A stretch of 64,000 nucleotides of DNA, taken from contig JAHBXN010000001.1 of assembly GCA_019636475.1 (NCBI GenBank), positions 248,001 through 312,000 of the forward strand, read 5' to 3'. The DNA is from Phycisphaerae bacterium. GTDB taxonomy: Bacteria > Planctomycetota > Phycisphaerae > UBA1845 > UTPLA1. Shown piece by piece: positions 35,803 through 44,626 of the stretch. The notes under the pieces are model-generated. The model did not search any database and had not been told where the DNA came from. It worked only from the letters and a program-made list of their open reading frames with translations. The position numbers and the translations under genes were made by a program. The number at the start of each line of letters is the position of its first letter. Position 1 is the first letter of the stretch.

Positions 35803-36549
35803 ATGGGCGTACTCGACGGCAAGGTGAGTCTGGTCACGGGCGGCTCACGCGGAATCGGTCGCGCCATCTCCATCGCGCTGGCGGAAGCAGGCTCCGATGT
35901 CGCGATCAACTATGCACACAACCGCGCACGGGCCGAGGAAGTCGCCGACGTAATCAACAAGATGGGCCGCAAGGCCCACGTCTACATGGCCGACGTTTCA
36001 AAAACCGAAGACAACGATCGCATGGTCGAAGCCGTCTTCAAGGACTTCGGTTCAGTCCAGATCGTCGTCAACAACGCGGGCATCACGCGCGACAAGTCGT
36101 TCGTCAAGATGGACCGGCAGATGTGGGATGAAGTGCTAACGACCAATCTCACAGGCCCCGCAATGGTCATCTACCGCACAATCAAGCCGATGATCGAGTC
36201 CGGCTGGGGCCGCGTGATCAACATCAGCAGCATCGTCGGCCAGATGGGCAACTTCGGTCAGGCCAACTACGCCGCCGCCAAGGGCGGTCTGGCCGCCCTC
36301 ACAAAGACTCTCGCACGCGAGTTCGCCAAGAAGAACGTCACGGTCAACGCCGTGGCCCCCGGATTCATCGAAACCGATATGACCGCCGACGTCCCCGATG
36401 CCGCGCTCGATGCCGTACGCCAGCTCACTCCGATGGGCCGGCTGGGCAAGCCGGAGGAAGTGGCTGCGACGGTTGTCTTCCTCGCGTCGCCGGCGGCCTC
36501 GTTTATCACGGGCGAAGTCATCGGCGTCAACGGCGGCATGTACATGTAA
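35803..36549 (+). CDS. 3-oxoacyl-ACP / acetoacetyl-CoA reductase (FabG/PhaB-like)
   Basis: 248 residues with the full classical SDR set: TGGSRGIG (about residue 12), NNAG (about 90), Ser in NISSIVGQMGNFGQ (about 140) and YAAAKGG (about 156). FIETDM and the VNGGMYM end are typical of FabG and PhaB. GAGGTG is 6 bases before the ATG. In this PHA locus PhaB-type supply of (R)-3-hydroxybutyryl-CoA is likely; a FabG role in fatty acid synthesis cannot be separated by sequence. No phaA thiolase is in the window. Confidence 0.9.
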   Translation: MGVLDGKVSLVTGGSRGIGRAISIALAEAGSDVAINYAHNRARAEEVADVINKMGRKAHVYMADVSKTEDNDRMVEAVFKDFGSVQIVVNNAGITRDKSFVKMDRQMWDEVLTTNLTGPAMVIYRTIKPMIESGWGRVINISSIVGQMGNFGQANYAAAKGGLAALTKTLAREFAKKNVTVNAVAPGFIETDMTADVPDAALDAVRQLTPMGRLGKPEEVAATVVFLASPAASFITGEVIGVNGGMYM

Positions 36550-36735
36550 GTGCATGTTCGGTGGTGACCCGGCCTGCGACCTCGCGGGTGAGCAAATCGC
36601 CTACTCTGTCCACACGAAGCTTCGCCGTGCATCCGTCGTGGCACGCTCGGATCCGATGCTGAAACCCAGTCCACTGGACGAGCATCACATTCGCATTGCA
36701 GCCATTGGCTTGCATCGGCTGCGGCCCGCGACACA

Positions 36736-38022
36736 ATGGCGGCCACGATGTCAGGTCGGCTGCGTCAAATCCTCATTTCACTCGCGCCCGGAATACTCGT
36801 CGCCGCGACGGGAGTCGGTTCGGGCGATCTGATCACCGCGGCCTTTGCGGGTTCACGCGTCGGCGCAGGACTGGCGTGGGCGGCCGTCGTTGGCTCCGTG
36901 CTGAAATGGTTTCTCAATGAGGGCCTCGCCCGCTGGCAGATGGCGACGGAGACGACGCTGCTCGAAGGCTGGCATGAACAGCTCAGCAAATGGGTTCGCT
37001 ACGTTTTCTTCGGTTACCTGCTGATCTGGGCTTTCGTTACCGGTGGCGCGATGGTCAATGCATGCGGAGTCGCCGGGCTGGCGCTTTTTCCGATCGGCGA
37101 CGATCCCGCTCGCGCCAAGATCATCTGGGGAGTCGTTCACTCCATCGTCGGCCTGGTGTTCGTGCTGCTGGGCGGTTTCCGGCTGTTCGAACGCGTCATG
37201 GGCGTCTGCATCGGTGTCATGTTCGTGACCGTCCTGGTCACCGCGGCATTGATCATCATTCGGCGCGACGCTGCCGCGGACCTGGCCAGCTTGCAGTTCC
37301 CGACCGATCCTTCAGGCCGAAAGTGGCTGCTGGGCGTGCTCGGCGGTGTCGGCGGAACGGTGACACTGCTCTCCTACGGGTACTGGATTCGCGAAGAAGG
37401 CCGGCGCGGAGCGGATGGCGTGCGAGCCAGCCGCATCGATCTCGCGGCAGGCTATGCCATGACCGGGCTTTTCGGCGTGGCGATGATCCTGATCGGATCG
37501 CAGCTTTCGCTGTCCGGCGGGGGCGATTCAGTCGCACTGCAACTGGCTGAGCAGTTGCAGAATGCCGTCGGCACGGCAGGCCCCGTCTGTCGTTGGGTGT
37601 TCCTGATTGGTTTCTGGGGTGCGGTGTTCTCGAGCTTGCTCGGCGTCTGGCAGAGCACACCCTACTTCTTCACCGACCTCATCCTGCTCGGCCGTCGCCA
37701 CACGGCGCAGGAGCGGCGGATGATTGTTTATGACCGCACTACGACCTACCGCGTCTGCCTGGTGCTGATTTCGATTGTCCCGCTTATTCTACTGTGGCAG
37801 CCGTCTGCGACGATTCAACTCGCCTACACGGTCCTCGGCGCCTTCTTCATGCCGTTTCTCGCGCTGACACTGCTTCTGCTAAATAACAGCCGCGCGATCC
37901 CTCGCGAATTTCGCTCCGGGCACCTCACCAACGCCGCACTGGTCATCACGCTCTGCTTCTTTGGATATCAAGGCGGGCTCGAAATCTACGAAACGATCGT
38001 TCGCGCATCAACCGGTTCATGA
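36736..38022 (+). CDS. Nramp-related membrane transporter lacking the canonical metal-binding motifs
   Basis: 428 residues, about 11 membrane helices. The overall pattern is Nramp/SLC11: ISLAPGILVAATGVGSGDL in helix 1 and GVGGTVTLLSYGYWIREEG in the helix 6 region. Helix 1 carries GSGD where canonical Nramps have the metal-binding DPGN. Helix 6 carries SYGYW where MPH would be. The Asp, Asn, Met and His metal ligands are thus missing, so divalent-metal transport by the standard mechanism is doubtful. It may belong to a divergent Nramp-related clade. Another ATG lies four codons in. Confidence 0.78.
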   Translation: MAATMSGRLRQILISLAPGILVAATGVGSGDLITAAFAGSRVGAGLAWAAVVGSVLKWFLNEGLARWQMATETTLLEGWHEQLSKWVRYVFFGYLLIWAFVTGGAMVNACGVAGLALFPIGDDPARAKIIWGVVHSIVGLVFVLLGGFRLFERVMGVCIGVMFVTVLVTAALIIIRRDAAADLASLQFPTDPSGRKWLLGVLGGVGGTVTLLSYGYWIREEGRRGADGVRASRIDLAAGYAMTGLFGVAMILIGSQLSLSGGGDSVALQLAEQLQNAVGTAGPVCRWVFLIGFWGAVFSSLLGVWQSTPYFFTDLILLGRRHTAQERRMIVYDRTTTYRVCLVLISIVPLILLWQPSATIQLAYTVLGAFFMPFLALTLLLLNNSRAIPREFRSGHLTNAALVITLCFFGYQGGLEIYETIVRASTGS

Positions 38023-38056
38023 CGAGCGACGATCGCGTCCATCGCCGGGACAGCCG

Positions 38057-39292
38057 TCAACGCGCGCCTGGCGCATCCGCTTCGCCGGATTCCTTCGCGA
38101 CCCACGTCAGATGATAGTCCTTGTCCTCCAGTTCATGCGCGAGCTTCGTCAATTTCAACTGCTTATATGTATCGCACATGACCGCGAGTTCGCTCGTGCG
38201 ATCGTGTCCGATGCTCCGCTCATAGGTGCCGGGATGCGGCCCGTGAGGGATGCCCGCGGGATGCAGGCTGATGGATCCGCTGTCAATTCCGCGCCGGCTC
38301 GTGAAATTGCCGGCGACATAGAAAAGAATCTCGTCCATATGCACACTCGCATGGCCATAAGGACAGGGTATCGCCTTCACACCGTTACGGTCGTAGTAGT
38401 CCACCTTTCGCGGAACGAAGCTGCACACCACGAACTCATTGCCGGCAAAGGTGATGTGGGTCGTCGGCGGCAGATGCACGCTGGCCGTGCGCGGCTGATA
38501 GTCCTCGATATTGAAGGCCACGGGATAAACACTGCCGTCCCATCCCACCACCTCGTGAGGAAAGTGTTTGAACAAGTGCACGGTCAATGTGTCCTCGCGT
38601 TTCACCACAAGCTTGTACGGCGGCTTGCCGTGCGACGCCTCACTATACATCAGCAGCGATTCCGGTCCGCGAAAATCCCGATGGCAATAGGGTGCATAGT
38701 CTGTGATCTGACCGTGGGAATTACGAAACTCCTTGGGAATATCGATCCAGCCTCGCCCCTCAAACACGAGGTACTCAGGTGACTCGCCCCCCGTCCCGGT
38801 TGCATCCCATGCGATGCGATAAGGCGTGCCGCGCGGGATCAGCACATAGTCTCGCTCGCGAAACGGCGTAATACCAAAGATCGACTCAACGCGGCCGCTG
38901 CCCTTGTAGATGAAATAAAGTTCCTCTCCATCGCCGTTGCAGAAAAACCGACTCGACATCTGAGTCGGCTTGACCATGCAGATGTGGACGTCGCTGTTGT
39001 ACATCAGCACGCGGCGCGCATCGAGAAAATCACCCGACAGCTTCAGAGCCTGCGTCCTGACGTGCCGTCGATACAGCGGCTGCTCGTCAAGCGGTTCGAA
39101 CGGGCAGAACCCGTCGATCGAAAGCCGCTCCACCGCGTTTTCGTCGGTGGGTGGCGTGCGAAAATACAGCGTCGAGTACGGCCCTTCGAATCCCTGGCGT
39201 GTAAAACACTGCTCCATCAGCAGCTTGCCTTCGTCGTAGAAGCTGACGTGCTGCTTCGGCGGTATCTTTCCCAGACGCATATATTGAATCAT
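38057..39292 (-). CDS. hmgA: Homogentisate 1,2-dioxygenase
   Basis: Cleaves homogentisate to maleylacetoacetate in tyrosine and phenylalanine breakdown, using Fe(II). 411 residues, close to the family's 430-440. Iron ligands are recognisable in HPAGIPHGPHPGTYE (about 345-360) and in HMDEILFYVAGNF (about 318-330). The N-terminal cupin part holds ELYFIYKGSGRVESIFG. No other gene of the tyrosine route (hppD, fahA, maiA) is in the window, so it stands alone. It is divergent from the acyltransferase-like gene. Confidence 0.9.
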   Translation of the reverse strand: MIQYMRLGKIPPKQHVSFYDEGKLLMEQCFTRQGFEGPYSTLYFRTPPTDENAVERLSIDGFCPFEPLDEQPLYRRHVRTQALKLSGDFLDARRVLMYNSDVHICMVKPTQMSSRFFCNGDGEELYFIYKGSGRVESIFGITPFRERDYVLIPRGTPYRIAWDATGTGGESPEYLVFEGRGWIDIPKEFRNSHGQITDYAPYCHRDFRGPESLLMYSEASHGKPPYKLVVKREDTLTVHLFKHFPHEVVGWDGSVYPVAFNIEDYQPRTASVHLPPTTHITFAGNEFVVCSFVPRKVDYYDRNGVKAIPCPYGHASVHMDEILFYVAGNFTSRRGIDSGSISLHPAGIPHGPHPGTYERSIGHDRTSELAVMCDTYKQLKLTKLAHELEDKDYHLTWVAKESGEADAPGAR

Positions 39293-39494
39293 GAGGAACT
39301 CCGTACTGGATCAATTCCCTTTAGCCACACGAGCGGCAAAAAGCCCTTCGAGCCGAATGACCGCATTATAAGGCAATCACGCCAAATCACACGGCCCGCG
39401 CATCGTCGCTCGCCGCGAAACCGCTCCCCGCCGCATGGCGCTCACAATCCGCCACGTTGCATTTCCCGCGATGTCTTCCATAATCGCTTTCACG

Positions 39495-40874
39495 ATGGCC
39501 CAGCACTTCCGTCTCAATCCTTGTGATTACCTCTTCTGGGGTCAGCACCGAATGAATGCTCGGCGCGGCCAAGGCGGAAACGTCGCGTTCATGCTCATGG
39601 ATCTGGAGGGAGAACTGAGAGCGGACTGGCTGCGAGACGCCTTGGCTGCCGTTATCAAGGAGCACCCAGTGATTCTGGGCCGCTTTGATTGCACCCTCAT
39701 CACCGGGCGACCGATGTGGACCGTACATGCTCCCGCGCGTTCTGATCTTGATCGCGCGGTCGATCGCGCGTTTCGCCACGAAGACCTGCGAAATGATCCG
39801 CACTGGCGGGAAACGCTCGCGGAGCGCTCCGCGGTCGGAAACGTCACCAACTGGAATACAAACGCCGACCCGCTCGTTCGGTTGGAGCACTACGCCCTTC
39901 CGAACTACTCCGCTCGCCTGATCATCCGCTGGCCACATGCGCTGATGGACGCGGAAGGCGCGCAATGGTTTCTCGGCGAGTTGTCACGATGTGGAGCGGG
40001 TCAGTCGCCAAGGCCAGCATCCCTCGCCGACGATCACGAGATTATTGATCCGATCGCAGCACACGGCTTGCCGACCCGCTGTCGGCTGTTCGCACGCGGC
40101 GCGAGTTATCAACGCACCCACAGCAAATCCCGGATTCGCTTGATGCCGCCCGAATCTACGACCGGGCCTATCGATCACCGCGTGATTCATCGAAATCTGT
40201 CTGCGGAGGAAACACGTCGCGTGCAAGCCGCCGCCAGGCTCACAATGCCATCCGGCCCGCTCCTCTACGCAAGGCATCTTGCAGCCAGCATCGTTCGAGC
40301 GGTCCATCGATTGTACCTTCAGCGCGGCATCGAAACGGACGCCTACCTGATCACCCTGCCCATGCGCGTCGGCTCATCCGATCCGGCCGGCAAGCTCTTC
40401 AGCAGGCGACCCATGAACGGCAACTATCTTATCTCGCCAATGCTCTGCATCCCGCGCGGGATCGCCGCCGATCCGCAGGCCATCGGTGAGATGATCACAA
40501 ACCAGCTCACAAGTTACCACGAGCGCCGCGGCGACCTGCTGCAATGGACGATGATGTGGGCCGCATCGCTGATTCACGCATGGGTCTATGAGTTGGTGTT
40601 CGCTCTGCCATTCGGCGGAGGGAGTTTCGCGACAGGCAATTCGTTCTACGGCGAAATCGACTCGCCGGTCCGACGGATGGGGGACGCCACCGTCTCGAAT
40701 CTCTGGGGCGGCGGACCCAATACGACGCCACCCGGCTTGAATCCCGTCTTTTCGAGATTCGCAGATCGACTGAATCTGACGCTGACATACACTCGCCCGG
40801 CGATCTCGGATGCGACCGCCGCCGAATATGTTAAACTGATCGAATGCGAGATGACTGGCGAATCGTTGAAATGA
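39495..40874 (+). CDS. Condensation-domain / wax-ester-synthase-like acyltransferase
   Basis: About 459 residues from the ATG at 39495; ATGs at 39471 and 39435 extend it by 8 and 20 residues, none with a clear ribosome-binding site. The N-terminus FRLNPCDYLFW resembles the SPLDxxFL start of the superfamily. The catalytic-type motif is WPHALMDAEG (about residue 153), matching HHxxxDG with the first His replaced and the Gly shifted. The fold of two CAT-like lobes joined by GKLFSRRPMNGNYL and a late SNLWGGGPNT stretch is consistent. It likely transfers an acyl group to an alcohol or amine; the substrate is unknown. Confidence 0.65.
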   Translation: MAQHFRLNPCDYLFWGQHRMNARRGQGGNVAFMLMDLEGELRADWLRDALAAVIKEHPVILGRFDCTLITGRPMWTVHAPARSDLDRAVDRAFRHEDLRNDPHWRETLAERSAVGNVTNWNTNADPLVRLEHYALPNYSARLIIRWPHALMDAEGAQWFLGELSRCGAGQSPRPASLADDHEIIDPIAAHGLPTRCRLFARGASYQRTHSKSRIRLMPPESTTGPIDHRVIHRNLSAEETRRVQAAARLTMPSGPLLYARHLAASIVRAVHRLYLQRGIETDAYLITLPMRVGSSDPAGKLFSRRPMNGNYLISPMLCIPRGIAADPQAIGEMITNQLTSYHERRGDLLQWTMMWAASLIHAWVYELVFALPFGGGSFATGNSFYGEIDSPVRRMGDATVSNLWGGGPNTTPPGLNPVFSRFADRLNLTLTYTRPAISDATAAEYVKLIECEMTGESLK

Positions 40875-41027
40875 CAATTCCGATTCACCATCGCCCTTGG
40901 GGATGCCGGAGAATCGGCGAATGCCGCGGCAGACCGGCTCGCTCCGATGACTACGACGTACGAAGATGGGTCAGAGGACCCGAATGTCGCGGCTCAAACC
41001 AGGGCTCACATTTCGAATCGCAGGCAT

Positions 41028-42383
41028 ATGTCGCTGTCGATTATTAATGCCACGCTCTTCCACCTTGATCCAGTGAGGATCGAATGCGGTGCAATTCGCG
41101 CCGTCGGCAATCGAATTGATGCCGCCGGAACGGGCGTCACCGCGCAACCCGGCGACGACGTCATCGACGCCGGCGGAGCGGTCGTCCTGCCGGGGCTTGT
41201 CAATGGGCACACCCATCTCTACTCCGCGCTGGCCGCGGGGATGCCCATGCCGCCGATCGCACCCGCCGACTTCCACGAGATTCTGAAGTTCATCTGGTGG
41301 CGGCTTGACCGCGCGATGGATGCCGAATCGATCGAAGTCTCCGCGCGAATCGGCGCGATGGACGCAATGGCTTGCGGCACCACCACCCTCATTGATCATC
41401 ACGCCTCGCCGAACCACATCGATGGATCCCTCGATCTGCTTGAGCGCGGCATCGCTGAAGTCGGCCTCCGCGCCATTCTCTGTTACGAGGTCACCGATCG
41501 TAACGGACCTGCCCGCTTCGAGGCCGGGCTCTTCGAAAATCGCCGCTATCTGGACAAGCTTCGACTGAACGACCCCAATGGCCGATTCGGCGCGATGGTC
41601 GGTGCACATGCCGCTTTCACGCTATCGGACAAGTCATTGCTGGCATGTGCCGGCCTCGCGGAGGAATACAGATCCGGGCTGCATATTCATGTCGCCGAAG
41701 ACCCGTGCGATGACAAGATTTGCCGACAAATCCACGGCCTGCCGCTTCTCGACCGGCTTCGGAATTGCGGACTGTTGCCGCCTGGCGAGGCTGCCGCGGA
41801 CAGCCTGATCGCGCGATCCATTCTCGGCCACGGCACCCATCTTTCGCCGGCGGATGCCGCGCGTCTGTCATCCATCGCCGCGGGAATAGCCCATAACCCG
41901 CGATCCAATATGAACAACGCCGTGGGCTACGCCCCCATCCGCCACATGACCCGCGTCATGCTCGGAACCGATGGCATTGGCGGCGACATGTTCAACGAAT
42001 GCAGAACCGCGTGGTTCAAGTATCGCGACTCGTGCGCGAACGGTGACGCGGGACTCGCACCGGCACGATTCCTCGACATGCTCGCCCACAATGCACGGGT
42101 CGCCAGCGGGGTTCTCGGCGTGACGCTTGGCCGGTTGGAAGCCGGAGCGGCTGCCGATCTGATCCTGACGAACTACGTACCCGCGACGCCGCTATTGTCG
42201 GAGAATGCGCCGGCCCACTTCATCTTCGCGATGGGTCCGCAGCATATCGATTCGGTCTTCATCGACGGGGAAGCGGTCTTTCGCGACCGGACGGCCACCC
42301 GTGTCAATGCACGCGCGGCCAGAGAACACGCCGCCCACTGCGCCGCCGGGCTTTGGGACCGAATGCAACAATTGACCGCCTGA
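41028..42383 (+). CDS. ssnA: SsnA-type amidohydrolase / aminohydrolase
   Basis: 451 residues from the ATG at 41028. Metal-dependent amidohydrolase: HTH in VNGHTHLYSAL (about 58-60), HHASPNH near 122, HVAEDPCDD near 221, and HNPRSNMNNAVGYAP and LGTDGIGGDMF (the catalytic Asp) near 290-320. The pattern of the last two motifs is that of SsnA and related purine-ring deaminases. In E. coli ssnA is part of the yge/xdh purine cluster. It faces the carbamate kinase operon tail to tail (120 bases). Confidence 0.82.
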   Translation: MSLSIINATLFHLDPVRIECGAIRAVGNRIDAAGTGVTAQPGDDVIDAGGAVVLPGLVNGHTHLYSALAAGMPMPPIAPADFHEILKFIWWRLDRAMDAESIEVSARIGAMDAMACGTTTLIDHHASPNHIDGSLDLLERGIAEVGLRAILCYEVTDRNGPARFEAGLFENRRYLDKLRLNDPNGRFGAMVGAHAAFTLSDKSLLACAGLAEEYRSGLHIHVAEDPCDDKICRQIHGLPLLDRLRNCGLLPPGEAAADSLIARSILGHGTHLSPADAARLSSIAAGIAHNPRSNMNNAVGYAPIRHMTRVMLGTDGIGGDMFNECRTAWFKYRDSCANGDAGLAPARFLDMLAHNARVASGVLGVTLGRLEAGAAADLILTNYVPATPLLSENAPAHFIFAMGPQHIDSVFIDGEAVFRDRTATRVNARAAREHAAHCAAGLWDRMQQLTA

Positions 42384-42503
42384 GCCTAATCCTGCGATCG
42401 TCGGGCTCCGGCGATTCCGGTTTGAGACCTCTCGCCGAAATAAATCCGGCCGGGCGCCTCATTCGAGCGGCGATTCATAACCACGTCAGCTTCGGCGAGC
42501 GCC

Positions 42504-43448
42504 TTACAACGTGATCGTCGTGCCGGTTTCGCCCGCCAGCGCGGCAGGAACCTTGTCCAGATCGGCAATGACGGCACGCGCCGTTGGATCTCCGCGATCC
42601 TTTAGAAACTGCACCGCGGCCTGAATCTTGGGCAGCATCGAACCGGCCGGAAATTGCCGGTCGGCGATGTGCCCTTCGATCTCCGCGACGCGCACATGGG
42701 TCAGTCCCCGCTGATCCGGCTTTCCGTAATTCACATACACATGATCGACGGCCGTGACGAGAACCAGTACGTCCGCCTCAACAGATGCCGCTATTATGGC
42801 ACTCGTGAAGTCCTTGTCGATCACGGCTTCCACGCCGTGTCGCTCCCCTTTTTCATTGATGATGACCGGGATGCCGCCCCCGCCCCCCGCGATGATTAGC
42901 TCGCCGGCTGCGACCAGCTTCTTGATCGTGTCGATGCACTCTACCGCCACAGGCTTCGGCGACGCCACGACCCGCCGCCAGCCTCGACCGGCGTCCTCAA
43001 CGATTTTCCAGCCGTCGCGCTCGGCATGCTGCCGCGCGCGCTCCTCCGAAAGAAACGGGCCGATCGGCTTGGTCGGATTGGCGAATGCCGGATCATCCGC
43101 ATCGACAATGACCGGCGTGACGATTGCAATGCACTCACGGTCACGCCCCCGATTGTGCATCTCGTTGCGCCAGGTCTGACTGATCATGTAGCCCATGCCC
43201 GCCTGCGTGTCCGCGACGGCCAGACCCAGGTCGATCGGATAGACCTCGCCGGAGGAAATCTCCACGCGGCGCATGATCGAACCGACCTGCGGTCCGTTCC
43301 CGTGAGTCACGGTCACCTGACATCCCTGGAAGACTAGGTCCGCGAGTGTTCGGGCGACGAGGCGACTGCGGGCAAACTGCTCGCCAATGTCACCACGCCC
43401 CCCCGGAGCGATCAGCGCATTGCCGCCGATGGCGACGACGGTTTTCAT
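42504..43448 (-). CDS. arcC: Carbamate kinase
   Basis: 314 residues. Makes ATP from carbamoyl phosphate and ADP. Visible motifs are VVAIGGNAL at the N-terminus, THGNGPQVGSI near 49, IAGGGGGIPVI near 190, and VIDKDFTSAIIA near 212, with TAVDHVYVNYG near 235. It is the E. coli YqeA/ArcC fold. It follows the YgeW-type carbamoyltransferase by 92 bases in the same direction, which together make ATP from a carbamoylated substrate. Confidence 0.95.
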   Translation of the reverse strand: MKTVVAIGGNALIAPGGRGDIGEQFARSRLVARTLADLVFQGCQVTVTHGNGPQVGSIMRRVEISSGEVYPIDLGLAVADTQAGMGYMISQTWRNEMHNRGRDRECIAIVTPVIVDADDPAFANPTKPIGPFLSEERARQHAERDGWKIVEDAGRGWRRVVASPKPVAVECIDTIKKLVAAGELIIAGGGGGIPVIINEKGERHGVEAVIDKDFTSAIIAASVEADVLVLVTAVDHVYVNYGKPDQRGLTHVRVAEIEGHIADRQFPAGSMLPKIQAAVQFLKDRGDPTARAVIADLDKVPAALAGETGTTITL

Positions 43449-43540
43449 TTGGACGTTCCACCTGACCTGGTTGAGAAAATCGGCTCTACGTAGAAGATCT
43501 TGAGGGCGACCTCATCCCGCGGCTCCCGCGCACCACACGC

Positions 43541-44578
43541 TTACTTGAACGGCCGCTCTCGCATCGTCGACGCCATGATTGCCTTCGCCGTATGCAAGCG
43601 GTTTTCCGCCTCCTGAAAGACCACGGACTGCGGACCATCAATCACGGCATCCGTCACCTCGGCGCCGCGATCGGCCGGCAGGCAGTGCATGTATATCGCG
43701 TTGCTTCGCGCAAGTCTCATTCGCTCCGAGTTGCAGATCCACGGCTTGTACTTCGCATTCATCGAAAGCATCCGTTCCTCGATCTGCTTCATCTGGGCGT
43801 CGCTCCGCGCGTCTCGTCGCTCCATCATCAGGTCGTACGGACCCCAGCTCTTGGGATACACGATGTCCGCGTTCTTGAACGCGTCGTCCATGTTCTCGAC
43901 GACCTCGAACTTCGTCCCGGCCGCCCTGGCGTTTTCTCGTGCGGCTTTCATGCACTTGTCCATCAGCCGATACTCCGGCGGATGGGCGAGTGTCACGTCC
44001 ATGCCGAATCGCGTCATCAGCGTGATCAAACCCTGAGGCACGGAGAGCGGCTTGGCATAGGACGGTGAATATGCCCAGCTGACCGCGATCTTTCGACCAC
44101 GCAGGTCGTCTCCGAAAACCTCACGGATCGTCATGATATCGGCAAGCGTCTGCGTCGGATGATCGATGTCGCATTGCATGTTCATGACGGGAACTTCCGT
44201 CGCCGCCGCCACATCGCGCATGTATTTATTGCCTTCGTCCAGAATCAGATCATGGCGAATTGCAATGCCGTGTCCCATCGATCCAAGGATCAGTCCGGTG
44301 TCCTTCGCTGTCTCGCCGTGGGCGATCTGCGTGACCTTGCTATCCAGGAAATGCGCGTGAGCGCCGAGCTGAGTCGCTCCGGCCTCGAAGGCGTTTCGCG
44401 TGCGGGTGCTGTTATCGAAAAAGAGCAGGAACACAGTCTGATGGGGTAACAGGATCGTCGGTTCGCCGCGATGAAATCTCGCCTTCAGATCCTTCGCGAC
44501 TTCGAGCAGATGGTTGAGTTCCGCCAGCGTAAAATCCTGCGTCTCGATGTAGTCGCGGCCTTTGAGATTGATCGCCAT
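43541..44578 (-). CDS. ygeW: YgeW-type (knotted) carbamoyltransferase
   Basis: 345 residues from ATG 44578. Carbamoyl-phosphate site NSTRTRNAFEAG near 56 and the HCLPAD motif near 303. The segments IAHGETAKDT, NMQCDIDHPTQTLADI and VSWAYSPSYAKPLSVPQG match E. coli YgeW closely, together with MTRFGMDVTLAHPPEY and DIVYPKSWGPYD. This puts it in the knotted carbamoyltransferase group rather than ordinary ornithine carbamoyltransferase. In the purine-ureide pathway YgeW phosphorolyses a diureido compound. It lies between the symporter and the kinase. Confidence 0.88.
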   Translation of the reverse strand: MAINLKGRDYIETQDFTLAELNHLLEVAKDLKARFHRGEPTILLPHQTVFLLFFDNSTRTRNAFEAGATQLGAHAHFLDSKVTQIAHGETAKDTGLILGSMGHGIAIRHDLILDEGNKYMRDVAAATEVPVMNMQCDIDHPTQTLADIMTIREVFGDDLRGRKIAVSWAYSPSYAKPLSVPQGLITLMTRFGMDVTLAHPPEYRLMDKCMKAARENARAAGTKFEVVENMDDAFKNADIVYPKSWGPYDLMMERRDARSDAQMKQIEERMLSMNAKYKPWICNSERMRLARSNAIYMHCLPADRGAEVTDAVIDGPQSVVFQEAENRLHTAKAIMASTMRERPFK

Positions 44579-44626
44579 GTGGTTCGGTCTCCCGTCGATG
44601 GTTCGTCCGTCGTTCAAAACGCGGCA

